A DNA stretch of 64,000 bases from Vitrella brassicaformis. Lineage: Eukaryota; Sar; Vitrellaceae. The number at the start of each line of letters is the position of its first letter. Position 1 is the first letter of the stretch. A model generated the notes under the pieces. It was not told the DNA's origin. It ran no database searches and saw only the letters and a program-made list of their open reading frames with translations. This document shows, piece by piece, positions 10,189 to 20,720 of the stretch. The stretch is taken from contig CDMY01000306.1 of the NCBI GenBank assembly GCA_001179505.1, positions 63,916 through 127,915 of the forward strand, written 5' to 3'. The position numbers and the translations under genes were made by a program.

Positions 10189-12040
10189 TCAGTGCACCAC
10201 CCACACCACACTCTGCCGGCACGTGAGACCCCCTCGATCACGCTGCGGTCCTCCTTCTCTCCGCCTCCCTCTCCACACCCTCATCTGACACATCCATGTC
10301 CATCCATCCATAAGGCACACATTGAATGCGTGTGTGTCACTCTGATCTGGCGCACCCTCCTCCTCCTCCTCCTCCTCCTCGTCGTCGTCGCCATTGCTAT
10401 CCATATCTGCACACACACACACACACACACACATCGCAGACATACGAATGAGCCCAACGACATACGCACACACACATCCCCACCTCTCACCCTCATCGCT
10501 AAGGCCGTCATCGTCACCATCATCGTCCGCGCCGTCCTCTGCACCACACACACACACACACACACCGATTTGTCCGACACACAGAGACGAGATGGCCGGC
10601 TACATACTCACCCTCATCGTCTTCCTCTTCTTCCTGTTGGCTGAGCGCCATGTCTGCGATGGCGATGCCCAGCAGGCCGCGCACCAGAGGGGCGGTAGTG
10701 GGCCGGCGGTCCTTGAGGTCATCAGATGCACCACCCACTGGTGGCTCAGCGGTGACGACACGGACGACCACTGCAGGCATCAACATAGCACACGTCAAAC
10801 AATATGGCTCAACAATCAGCAGAAGATCTGCTATCCCTTTCTTGCCTGTGTTCATGTCGACATAAACACGGCTGCCGAGACCGACCCATGCGACGAATGG
10901 CATGTCGAACGACGTCAGAAGCAGACACCGATGCTCTGCAGGGGGATCTTCATCGTCCCACCTCAACGCTACGACGGCTGTGCATCGGTCGGGCGGCTGG
11001 TGGGGCGAGTGGTCCAGGAGGCCGTCCAGCACACCACCGTGAGCATACCTAAAGAACCACACAGAGAGCAGATACTCATTCGGATGGATGTACTGTCGGT
11101 GTGTCCTGCGTACCGGTCCACGGGAACCCAAGGAGTTTGGCCCTCATTGACCGGTGGAGGGCCCCACATGATCATGTTCATGAAGAACGCCGACACCGAC
11201 GCAACAGTGGCCACCTCACTACCGGCCGTCCAGCTGTCCCCCTGCAGGTCGATTGAGGATCTGACAGGGGGGTTTGTCGTTGATGATGTGAGGGTGGTAT
11301 GGGTGGGTGGCGGGGAGGGGGGGGTTGATGGTCAGCTCGAAGTCCGGCTCGTCCTTGATAGCCCGCACACCGCCGCCCGGCTGGTCGAACAGCTCAAAAC
11401 GGCAGTAGTTGCCGCCGAAGTTGACGTGCCGACCGATCATCTTCCACATCGCCAGAACACGCGGCTCGGCCAAATACGCCTGCAACAACAGACACACCCT
11501 CTGAACCACCCATCCCTCCTCCCCTGTCCCCTCCGTCCCGCCCACCTGTTTGGTGGTGTGCCTCTGGATGTCCTGCACACTCATGGTGATGGGCAGAGTG
11601 CGGAAGCCGCACTGCAGCGCCAACTTCAGCGCGTTGGCCACCTCGGTCCACTGCTGCGTGTCCACCAGCCAGATGGCCTTCAGCAGCAGGTGGCGGTCCA
11701 GCTGAGTGTCAAATGCGATGATGGTGTGCAGTCCCTTGGCCACGAGGCAGCGATTGAGTCGGGTGCGGAGGACATATGGCGAGAAGTCGACTTCCCAGAG
11801 GAAATGCGCCGTGGCCCTGAGGCTGCCGACCTCAAACCGGCTGCACACACAATTGTACACGCAGACATCACACAGCTCCAAGTGTGCCTATGGGGCTCTC
11901 AGGTTGTCGCTTTCCTTGCTCGTGCAGTGCTTGTGCTTCGCATACGTGTGGAGGGCGTCCCTGTCGGCTTTGTGGAGGAAATCGAGTGACTCGTCATTGA
12001 TGGTGGCGCCACATCTGTCCGCAGTGTGGTTATTGCCCAT
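10189..12040 (-). pseudogene. Family-G gene copy G2, frameshifted
   Basis: The start ATG (12040-12038) encodes MGNNHTADRCG. Exon 1 ends at 11946, exon 2 begins at 11840 after a CAG acceptor, and a further exon starts near 11050. Alignment to copy G1 (34182 +) is clear across the conserved blocks VLRTRLNR, WLVDTQQWTE, QRHTTKQVGG, AYLAEPRVLA, GRHVNFGGNY and FELFDQPGGG. At 11267-11272 a six-base run (C on the coding strand) carries one extra base relative to G1. This shifts the frame and stops at 11219, though the original frame stays readable downstream (VATVASVSAF, then HGGVLDGLL, TSFDMPFVA). The tail is an Asp/Glu-rich acidic stretch. The end is uncertain (10189 or 10281). Family function is not recognised. 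It may be a decayed copy, a sequencing error in a homopolymer, or a frameshifted gene. Confidence 0.65.
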
Positions 12041-12094
12041 CTTCCGCCGACTCGCTAACGGATGAAATCAGTTACTCGGCTGTCACAGGGGCCT

Positions 12095-12235
12095 GTCTGC
12101 TGCGAACTCATCGCTGTCGTCCGCAGGCGACTCCGGCGGCTCCTCCGCGTTTCGCTTCTTCTTTCTTCGCAAACATCACGGAAACCCCCTTCGTCAGGTG
12201 TCGTGGCGATCCACTCACAGCTCGCACACGAAAGC
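12095..12235 (-). pseudogene. Relic of the 5' end of a B/D-type BTB-TLDc gene
   Basis: On the minus strand this carries the start of genes B and D (ATG, then FAKK, then the GGA/GCC-rich stretch coding EEPPESPADDSDE in B). A small insertion after the fifth codon puts the rest in a wrong frame that ends in TGA. Homology stops shortly after. It lies just upstream of the G2 start in the same orientation, so it marks an old junction between the two families. Confidence 0.7.
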
Positions 12236-12283
12236 TTTGCAGTCGCACGACGTCGCACGCGACTTCCTCTCTTATAGTCCATT

Positions 12284-15022
12284 ATGATGTCTGAGATGAG
12301 TTCCACTACCATGGTCCTTCCCCTTCCGACGGACGGTGACAGTACCAGCCCGAGAGTCAGCCCCAGCAACTTTGACTCAAAGGAGCGGTCGCGGCCAGCC
12401 GACAATGGTGAGGGGCGGCGCCAATGTGCTCTCCGGCAGGACATGCACACCTTCTTCGGCCCCAACTGCGAGAACACAACCGGAACACAACCACGCGTGG
12501 ACCAAGGGAGGCCTCAAGAGCTCATCGCCGAGAAGGGCCGTGCTCTCAGCCAGGAGATTCAGAGCAGCGACTGCCTCCTGGACCTTGACCTTCCACAAGG
12601 GGAGGCGGCGAGCGTCCACGTCAACGATGATGCTTTCAGAAGGCCCAGCCACCATGCAATGTCACAGTCGACCTTCACTGAGGAGGGGGGGCCGGGGCCA
12701 CAAAGGGCCGAGGAGGTGGCCATCCAGGCGATGAAGACGGAGTTCGAGAAGGCTGCCGGTGAGCCAAATGAAGGGGCCGAAGGGTACACAGCACTAATTT
12801 GGTAACAGTACAAACCTGGTGAGTCCTCTGCTTGGCTGCACCGATGTCCAGGGTACCCGGCGGCCTTTGAGGAATTCGAATCGCACCTGGTCTATGAACA
12901 GAAAACCGTAGCGGATGACGGCGAGACAATTCACCTGCGGGAAGTGCTGGTCGGCACTCGGTTTACGCCTGAGCCATTCATGCGGTCATTGCGGCGAGTG
13001 GTGTGTTTGGTCCTGCTACAAGTGCTGTATGCCAGTGTCTTGGCGTTGTCAATGGTGAGCTATACTCTCTAGAAAGAAGACGGATGGAAGGGGTCCGATT
13101 CATCGCTTCTTGTACAACATGCACAGATACCCATGCCGCTCGCCCTTTGGCGCACCTGCGAATCTGAGGCAAAAGCATTACAGATCATGCTAGACTACGT
13201 CAGGACTTTTATTGGCTCCTCATCCATCATCGTATGGTACCTCGCGATGATTGAGGGACACCGCCTTGAGAGATTATTTCGCCGGCTCCAGAGAACGTGG
13301 CACCATTTCGTGCTGTTTCCAGGTGCATGCACACTCCTCCCCACACATCCATACACACACGAAGGAATGACGACCATGAATGGATGGATGGATGAATGGA
13401 TGGATGCACGACGAGTGCAGTATGCTATTTTGCATTCAACGCTTTGTACCTGGAGCATCGACTTCGGCCGTATGCCCTCATTTTTCTGTCGTGAGTGAGA
13501 CACGCAAGGAGGCACCTCGGGAGCATTGAGGCTGAAAACAAACGCATGTTTCCTGTCTCGTCACGTCTGTCACCTACAGACTGGGACACGTGGGCTTGGG
13601 GATCCTGACACCCCTTGGATTCTTCTGGCAAGCAACAAGAGACATGCCCAATGTGGTTAAGAGGCGATGGCTGTACGTACTGCAAATGATGTTCATCCTG
13701 AGTGTTTCGGTTGTGGGCCAATTTTTCTGGGTTGGCATATTCCTCCCGAGAGGTGAGAGGGCGGCGACAGACACCGCGAGGGCCCGAGTGGCGTTCACAT
13801 GTCTCCTGGCCTGTTGGCCGTTGGTGGCCGTGGTGAATGGGAGTATGCGAAAGATGAAAGATGGGCCGCCGCTCTACAATTACAGCGTCATTTACTACCT
13901 TGTACACGTCACATATACATAGAGAGAGAAAGATTTTCATGTCACGAAAGTGTGGTTGTCAGTGTCTCGGCTCGCTCGTCGTGCCTCGGCTCCTACAGGT
14001 CACGCAGCCGGATGACGTATGAGTGTGCATCAAGGTTTTTGTGCTGGTCTTTACCTTTCTATCCACCGCATGTTTTTGCAGGCGAAGATGGTGAATCTTA
14101 GCAGCAAAATTATATCGTCTTTCTTATTCGCCCTCTACGATCTTCTTGGCGATCTGGCGGTGCCCTATGCTGACATGCTCCACGCCAAGATCATCCGAAT
14201 ACTCAAGCGGACACGTGACAACCAATCAGCCAAGCCGGCACACAAGACAGGGGCCTTCAACGCGATCAAAGGCCGCTCGCAGCACGTTGCTGAGTCCCGG
14301 GCCGGCAGCAGCGAGACAATTAGTACCGGAGCATCCAAGAGCCGTGCGGCCAAAGGAGAGCCGCGGCGATCGTCGAGTGAGATCTATCAGAGTGTGATGC
14401 GGGCAGGCCGCATGCAGTCAAGATCAAGCGGGCTGTCATCCATGGCGTCCGTGGTCGATCTGCAGAGCAATTTCATGGCCTATGACGTCCGTCCGAGGTA
14501 CCTTCGTGCGTTGGCGGACCAAACCCATGCCTACAACCAAGCCGAAAGCGTGGTTCTCATATTCATCAATCTGTCGTTGATGTTGATGGAGCAGCTGCTG
14601 TCTCCCTCGCTGCCCCGGCTGTTCGAGAGGCTGGGCGGGCTGTGTCTCCTGGTCGCCATCGAGATGGCATGCGAAGTCGTCCTGTTTATGGTGGGTGCCA
14701 GTCCTGGCTAGTGAGAGGGAGACGGGAGAGAGACACAGGGGACATTCCACACAGTCTGCATCTCCCATTCGTGTGTGTATGCGTGTGTATCTTATGTGTC
14801 TAGGTGGCAGTGCGGCTGCACAACCTGCCTGTTTTGCGATGCGAGGATGAGCCTGGTGTAAAGAAATGCAGACTGTTCACCTTGTTTGCCGCGTGCACCC
14901 TCTTCGCATGTTCGTGTACACCCTACATCATCCTCTTTCTGCTTCGTGGCCTGCAGCCGACCGTCTATGGCGATATCCGTATGGTTGAATTGTGTCCCTA
15001 TATAGCCTACGAGAGCTTTTGA
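12284..15022 (+). CDS. Multipass membrane protein of unknown family
   Basis: Seven exons (12284-12758, 12852-13054, 13127-13322, 13421-13490, 13580-13901, 14082-14690, 14804-15022) total 2094 bases and join in frame to 697 residues. The first exon is soluble and rich in Ser, Pro, Glu and Gln. About ten hydrophobic segments follow, such as VVCLVLLQVLYASVLAL, MMFILSVSVVGQFFW, FTCLLACWPLVAVV, VVLIFINLSLML and TPYIILFLL. A cytosolic-type loop in exon 6 (about 14200-14470) is rich in Ser, Lys and Arg with several RxxS sites. No catalytic or transporter motif is recognisable. The introns here have few dinucleotide runs, unlike the neighbours. The first ATG is a choice; a later Met in exon 1 is possible. 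Confidence 0.65.
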
Positions 15023-16193
15023 CAGGAAAGATGGAGACGGATAGCTCGCCAGCTGAGGGGCATGGACGACGTTTTGGACGTGTGTCAGCGATTTAACGTG
15101 CGGTGAGCGAGGGAGATGTTGGCATCTGCTTTGAGTTTTGGCTTACATATGGCTGTCTGTAAGGAATCCAGCAATGCGTTGCATTACGCATTCATATTGG
15201 ATGCGTACACGGATGTCTGTCTTTTCGTCCGAGCGCACGCGTGATCGGGATGATTGATATGCCAAGTACACTCGCATTTACACACTTACTCGGAGAAATG
15301 ACGTGTGAACATGATTTGCGGTGAGTGAATCAATGGGATACAGCCGCCTCATTGCGTCAAGCCCTACAGCGACAGCGAGACATTCTCTCAAAATCCCTCT
15401 GCCTTAAATGTCAGGAAGTGAATGAGTTGTCTCCTCGCGGAAAATTCTGGCCGTCCGGCGCTCTGGCCGTGAAGCCTTCAGCGTTTTTCGGCAACACAGT
15501 CATGTACAGACATAGTATACATAAGCGGGAATTCTACAGAACCGCTCAATTTCAAATTGTTGTGGATCTGTTCATTGATGATATGAACGTGTGTGTATAC
15601 AGAGGTACATATATACATTATCGATGGATGGGCTCATGCGGTCATACATGTGTGTGCCCCAGTTGGACCGGATGAGGATGAGAGGGGGGCTGTGGCTGGT
15701 GCGTCAAGGAGTCCATGCATGGACGGATGGATGGATGGATGGACAGATGGCGATGGATACCTCACGTGTGTGGGTGTATAGATCAGCCATTGCATGCATG
15801 CATTGTTTGACATGCCACACCGTCCACAAATCAATGAGTCGAGGGGTGTATAATTGGATGGCTGTACATGGGTTGATGGCCAGACAGACAGACAGACATG
15901 CATGTCGTCATGACACGGCACGAACGGACGAATGAATGGGTCGTCAGCTCATGCACCGTAGACATGCAGAAAGATCCATACAGTCAGTCCGTCAAAGAAT
16001 GGCATGTGACAACTTTGAGAGAGCGGTTGGACCTCTGCTCTGCTCTGTGCGATCACCTCAACACATCCGCCACCTGAACCACACCCAACACAGACTAAGA
16101 AGAGAGAAGCGCCTCGCTATCAGCTGAACAGCGCCTCGCTGTTTTGTATACCTGCTGCGCCCGCTCGCATGGGGTCGTCGACGTCAAGTATGG
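15023..16193. other. Intergenic region without a supported gene
   Basis: Between the membrane-protein stop and the end of gene B I see only short unconvincing reading frames. A GGAT minisatellite lies at about 15720-15750 and a CAGA run near 15883-15900. From about 15855 rightward the sequence matches the flank of gene D (about 40300 onward). Confidence 0.6.
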
Positions 16194-18303
16194 TCAGCCA
16201 GTGGCAATCTGCACATCCATCCATCCAACCATCCAGCCACAGACACGCGGATCGACACTCACACAGATGAGTGTGCGGTGACGGCCACTCACCTGCCAGA
16301 TCTCCATCTCATCGCACGTGAAGGTCGCGGACTGCGCCAAAGTGCCGTCGCCGTTGTGATTGACCGTCCCCTTGTATCCCTCCGACAGCTCATCCCTCTT
16401 GATCCACTGATGGCAGCTGCTGAGGTCGGACGCAGGACCAGGCTGAGCGAAACCCAGCCAGAGATACCCGCGGGCGATGCTCACATTGCCGATCGGCTCG
16501 CCCTTGCTCGTCACTACCCCCTGTCTGCCGGCCACCTCCACCCAATGCCTGCCCCCCGGCAGTTCGATCTTGGTCGGCGTCTCGTACGCCCCCGACAGCG
16601 AAAAGAAGAAGACGGGCGCCTTGTATTTGTTGGTCTTGGTGGGGTCCTCGGGCGGATCGAGTGGGCCGTCGATGAAGCATCCGAATCGGTGTGTGTCGCC
16701 GTCTCGGAGGGCGAAGAGCAGGCCGCTCTTGCCGGCCACACACTCGAGCATCTTGGGGAACTCATACGTGTCACGACTGCCCCTGACAGACACACGTCAG
16801 ACACACACACACACACACACCCGGAGGCAGGTCTTTCAAGGCCCTCTCGCTGCTGTCTTTGTGTGTGAGGCTCGCTGACTTGTATAAGAGTGACGGCATT
16901 GGCGAGGTCTTGCCCGTCATGTTGAGCAGCTCCGCCATCTCGTCGTCGGTCTCGATGACGAAGCCGCCCCCCGCCACGCCGCTGAAGAAGGGCTCGTACT
17001 TCAGCCCATACATCTCGGTGTCCGTCCGAATCTGCTTGGCGTTGGGGGCCGTCGGCGGCCTCACCAAAGTGCCGAGCGGCGCGATGCGACGGCGACGGGC
17101 GAAGTCGATGGCCTTCATGAGATGGTCAGGGCGGATGGAACTCACAGGCGCACCACTGCAGACACAAGAGAAGGACACAGACATGACGATTGTGCCTCTC
17201 CCATCTGTTTGATGTTGTGTGACCCACCTGTGGAACGTCGTGTAGAGTCGTTTGTCGCGGCCAACACGCGCCAGTGTGGCCTCGGTGGTCGACACCGTCT
17301 CGCCCAGGACGCGCACACTCCTTATCTCATCGCCCTCCCCTCCCTGCCCCCCCTCAGTCGCCAGCAGCGGCTTGACAAGCTTGTGGAAGTTGAGCAGGCC
17401 CCGCTGCACCTCGCCCAGCCGCCCCACTGACGCATCCAGGCTTGCAGTGCTGCTGCTGAGGGCTGCCATGTGGTCGCTACCCCCCTGCTCCCCGTCCGCA
17501 TCATCGTCCTCCTCGCCATCCTGCTGCTGCTGCTGTTGGTTGTCCACCTCCATGTGGTCGTCATCGTCGCTGTGCGGGGCCGTGTCTGTGGGGATGTCGA
17601 GTCGAGGCCACTCTTGGAAGTGAAGAGGAGATGGTGCCAGAAGAGGGACGACACGTCGGTGTCGTGTGGAGGGGTCAGGAGGATCTCGTGGCTCTCGCCC
17701 TGCGCATCAGCCATGCCGACATTGGTAATCTCATCACGCAGCCTGACAAAGGCAAACAACAGCAGGCACTCTATGTGAGCTTGGTGTGCCTCCCTCCGCC
17801 TTTCTCTCTGCTGGTTGGCTGACCACTTCATGTAGATTTGGTCAGCGTCGAGGAATGGGCGGCCCTCTGTGTCCTTGGGCAGCCCATCCAGGTGGTGCAG
17901 CAGCAGATAGGCGATGATGCTCTCACTCACGCCGGGCAGCAGCAGCGGCTTGCGCGGCACACACAGCACCGTCCCGCCCACGTTGATCTCAATCTCCTCA
18001 CTCAACGGGCCCGTCACCCTCGGCTGCCCTCCGCTGCTCGTTATCAGGTCCTTGATCGTCTTGGCTTGCTGCCGCAGCTTCTTGCGCATCTGTTTGGCCG
18101 ACTGCTCGATGGCGGCGAGTGCCTCGTCGGCCTCCTTCAACAGCGCATCGACTGATGCCCTCCCGATGAAGGGGAGCGGCTCAAACTCATCGCTGTCGTC
18201 CGCAGGCGACTCCGGCGGCTCCTCCGCCTTGCGCTTCTTTGCAAACATCACGGAAACGGGCTTTTGTCGAGGGGCGCGGCGATCCACTCAAGCTCGCAAT
18301 CGG
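15855..18303. repeat. Left copy of ~2.45 kb direct duplication (gene B and 3' flank)
   Basis: Gene B with about 340 bp of 3' flank matches gene D with its flank (about 40300-42740) in the same orientation. Shared landmarks include the flank sequence near 15990-16080 and the terminal microexon IATG. The homology ends about 55 bp before the B start codon. Confidence 0.85.
16194..18248 (-). pseudogene. BTB(T1)-TLDc protein, gene B, with 1-base frameshift
   Basis: The start at 18248 encodes MFAKKRKAEEPPES. Exons are 18248-17824, 17742-17228, 17155-16880, 16782-16293 and 16208-16194, ending IATG. The T1-type BTB core is INVGGTVLCVPRKPLLLPG followed by a leucine-rich helix. TLDc runs from the LLYK/GSRDTYEF junction to EMEIWQ. 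Against gene D, one base is missing between 17600 and 17601 in exon 2, after the HHLLF segment and before the Asp-rich HMEVDNQQ stretch, so the protein would run out of frame. Everything downstream is conserved in the expected frame, including splice sites. Either a recent pseudogene or a sequence error; the intact splice sites favour a young lesion. Confidence 0.75.
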
Positions 18304-18369
18304 AAATCGCTGGGGGAGCCTGACACATTTCATATCCCAGCCGTTCATAGAGCGTTTTGCTTCTCCCGA

Positions 18370-18560
18370 TCTGAGCCGTCTGATCCGAGCGTAGATCTCC
18401 CAATCCAAGACCTGCATGGGTCCGTCTGGCCCGCCACCCAGCCCTTGTTGCAGCGTGCCGGCAGCAGCAGAAGAAGACACTGTCGTGATTGTGCGGACTC
18501 AGCTCGTCGGCGGCGTCCACCGCTCCACAAGGGGCATCAGCTAGCGGCACCACCAGCAGC
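18370..18560 (-). repeat. Upstream leader shared with gene G1
   Basis: The stretch just upstream of gene B is repeated, in the same relation to the downstream start codon, at 33885-34060 (+) before G1. Both keep an open frame coding ADELSPHNHDSVFFCCCR-like sequence. In B that frame ends at a TGA overlapping the B ATG (TGATG). It may be a 5' UTR or promoter, or the remnant of an older exon. Confidence 0.6.
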
Positions 18561-18616
18561 AGCAAAGCGAGAAGAACGAAGGGATCTGTCCGTGTGTGAG
18601 GCGCGGCGTGGGTGTG

Positions 18617-19756
18617 ATGGGATCACTGAGTGGTGTGGATGATGTGGAGGGGTTTGAGGGCGCGGAGAAGGCGCTGGAGTTGGAGTTTGAAGTCGCTGAG
18701 GACGACGCACTCGGTCTCAGACGTGAGCACCATCACAGCACATGCACACGAAGAGAGAGAGTACGTGCAGCAGCATATGTCTGTGTTTCTCTCCCACAGG
18801 TTGGTCTCGTTCCGTGTGGGATCACCTGTTGTCGCTGGCGCGGTGCGCCATCCTGGATGTGACGTCCAACGAGGCCATGGACGCCTACATCCTCTCGGAA
18901 AGCTCCCTGTTCGTCTACCGCCACCAGCTCATCGTCAAGACATGTGGCCGCACCACACTGCTCGAGATGCTGCCAGACGTACTTGACACGGCCAAGAAAG
19001 ACGGTCGGTGCACCGACCACACACACACACACACACACGCTCGCAGAGAGAGAGAGAGAGAGATACGGTGTGGTTGGTTGGTTGGCAGGTCTGTCGGCGA
19101 TATTCATTCTGTATCGCCGTAAGAATCTGCTGTGGCCCGAGCAGCAGATCTGTCCGCACGGCGATCCCCACAAGGAGGAGGAGTTCATCAACCAGTTCTT
19201 CGACAACGGAGAGGGGTTCATCATCGGACCACCCAAGGGCGACCACTGGTGGGTGCGCCGCCCGACTGACTGCACACGTGGTGGTGGTGTGCATCTCTGT
19301 CTATGTGTGTGGTGTGGCGTGTGCAGGTACCTGTACATAGCGGACAACTCGCAGCCCCCCTACACAGAGGCCGAGCAGACCCTCGAGGTGCGTGACGTGA
19401 AGCAGCAGCGGACAACCAACACACAGAGACGCACACCAGTGGGCCCACGTGTGTGTGTGTGTGTGTGTGTGTAGATAATGATGCACGAGTGTGACAGCGA
19501 CGCGCTGCGGCCGTTCTTCAACCAGACGGGCGACAAGGACGCCAGACATGTCACGGAGACCACCGGCATTGCGGTCAGTGAGTGAGCCAGGGAGGGAGGA
19601 CAGCACTCCCTCCCACACACGTGTGTGTACCGATGTGTGTACATACAGGGGCTGCTGCCCGGTTCTCTGCTGCACGAGTATCTGTTCTCTCCGTGCGGCT
19701 ACTCGATGAACGGCATGCTGGGCAAATCCTACTGGACCATCCATGTCACCCCCGAG
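18617..19756 (+). CDS. AMD1: S-adenosylmethionine decarboxylase proenzyme (3' end in gap)
   Basis: Exons 18617-18722, 18800-19003, 19089-19248, 19327-19387, 19475-19573 and 19649-19756 join in frame. The enzyme makes decarboxylated AdoMet for spermidine and spermine synthesis. It is cut into beta and alpha chains within LSESS, where the first serine after the Glu becomes the pyruvoyl cofactor. Family hallmarks present are FEGAEKALE (the two substrate-site Glu), [11 protein letters not shown] (processing site), KTCGRTTLL (catalytic Cys), CGYSMNG (processing Ser) and YWTIHVTPE (catalytic His). The last visible exon ends at 19756, just before a 300-N gap. The usual ~90-100 C-terminal residues are not visible after the gap, so they are probably missing from the assembly. 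No short upstream regulatory frame could be assigned. Confidence 0.92.
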
Positions 19757-19773
19757 GTAGGTGGCCCCAACCC

Positions 19774-20073
19774 NNNNNNNNNNNNNNNNNNNNNNNNNNN
19801 NNNNNNNNNNNNNNNNNNNNNNNNNNNNNNNNNNNNNNNNNNNNNNNNNNNNNNNNNNNNNNNNNNNNNNNNNNNNNNNNNNNNNNNNNNNNNNNNNNNN
19901 NNNNNNNNNNNNNNNNNNNNNNNNNNNNNNNNNNNNNNNNNNNNNNNNNNNNNNNNNNNNNNNNNNNNNNNNNNNNNNNNNNNNNNNNNNNNNNNNNNNN
20001 NNNNNNNNNNNNNNNNNNNNNNNNNNNNNNNNNNNNNNNNNNNNNNNNNNNNNNNNNNNNNNNNNNNNNNNNN
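19774..20073. other. Assembly gap of 300 N
   Basis: Exactly 300 N, with CCC before and a 13-base G run after. It removes the 3' end of the AdoMetDC gene. The size equals that of the other gap, so it is likely a placeholder. Confidence 0.95.
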
Positions 20074-20720
20074 GGGGGGGGGGGGGCGTGCGTGGGCTGC
20101 CTGGCTTGCTGTGTGTGTAAGGGGAGGGAATTGTGTGTGTGTGAGTGTGTGTGTGTGGTGTGTGTGTCTTGACGGACTGTCAAGTGAGTTGCCCATGGTG
20201 GGGTGGACCTGGTGCGTACGATAAGGGGCGGTTGTGTGTTGGGTTGGGCGCTGCTGGGCGTTTGTTGGATTTTTAGAGCTCGGTAGTTCCTACCGTGCTC
20301 TGCTCGTTGATGTGCATTGCATACCAATGCCTCCGTCACGGATACATCAACGTCAGACCCGATGGATGGATGGATGGATGGAGGGACGCTGTGCATTTTC
20401 GTGTTGACGTCAGTTGGTTGCGTCTCTGATCGATCAGGTCTGATTCAGTGCACTGAATGATTGCCCCTCCACGCTTGTCGTAGCCACAGGTCAAGATGGA
20501 CAGTTTCGACCGCGGCAGATCTAGACCTCATAAGGTGGACACGTATCCAGTCAGCCGCCCGACGCGCTCATGCATATCGCAGGGCAACGCAACGCCCGTC
20601 TCAGAACGCAGCAGCTGGATGTTTGCCTGTCCGCATGCCGACTGAGGCTCGGTCGGTATGACTGTACACTAGACACCAGCTGGCACTAGGCTATTCACAT
20701 ACCCGCACCTGTCTCCCCCC
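20074..20720. other. Intergenic/UTR sequence with short repeat copy
   Basis: A TGTG-rich stretch after the gap, then at about 20286-20390 a short sequence (CCTACCGTGCTC, a CACGGA-CATCA block, AGACCC-ATGGATGGATGG) that recurs at 23248-23400. The two copies bracket the F-box/LRR-like gene in the same orientation. No coding exon was found. Confidence 0.55.

Larger units (their letters stand above)
6796..12040. repeat. Left arm of ~5.2 kb inverted duplication
   Basis: The gene order A(+), repeat R2, G2(-) is mirrored at 34182-39403 as G1(+), R3, E(-). Coding and intergenic parts both align in reverse complement; for example, the Cys/Thr-rich stretch around 9280-9470 matches 36770-36590. The arms are about 22 kb apart and diverged by substitutions and small indels. 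Confidence 0.85.

Noticed and set aside
10394-11989. 531-residue open frame on the plus strand
   Set aside because: It is antisense to G2. The minus-strand frame aligns with G1 across exons, while this frame has no such support and arises from GC-biased codons.
12866-12885. GAATTCGAATCGC resembling a tRNA T-arm
   Set aside because: It lies inside an in-frame exon of the membrane protein, with no cloverleaf arms around it.
13378-13420. GGAT/GATG minisatellites considered as a CRISPR-like array
   Set aside because: The repeats are contiguous 4-mers without unique spacers.
15325-15675. 116-residue frame with natural-looking start
   Set aside because: No splice partner, family or paralogue was found, and it runs into a GGAT-rich stretch.
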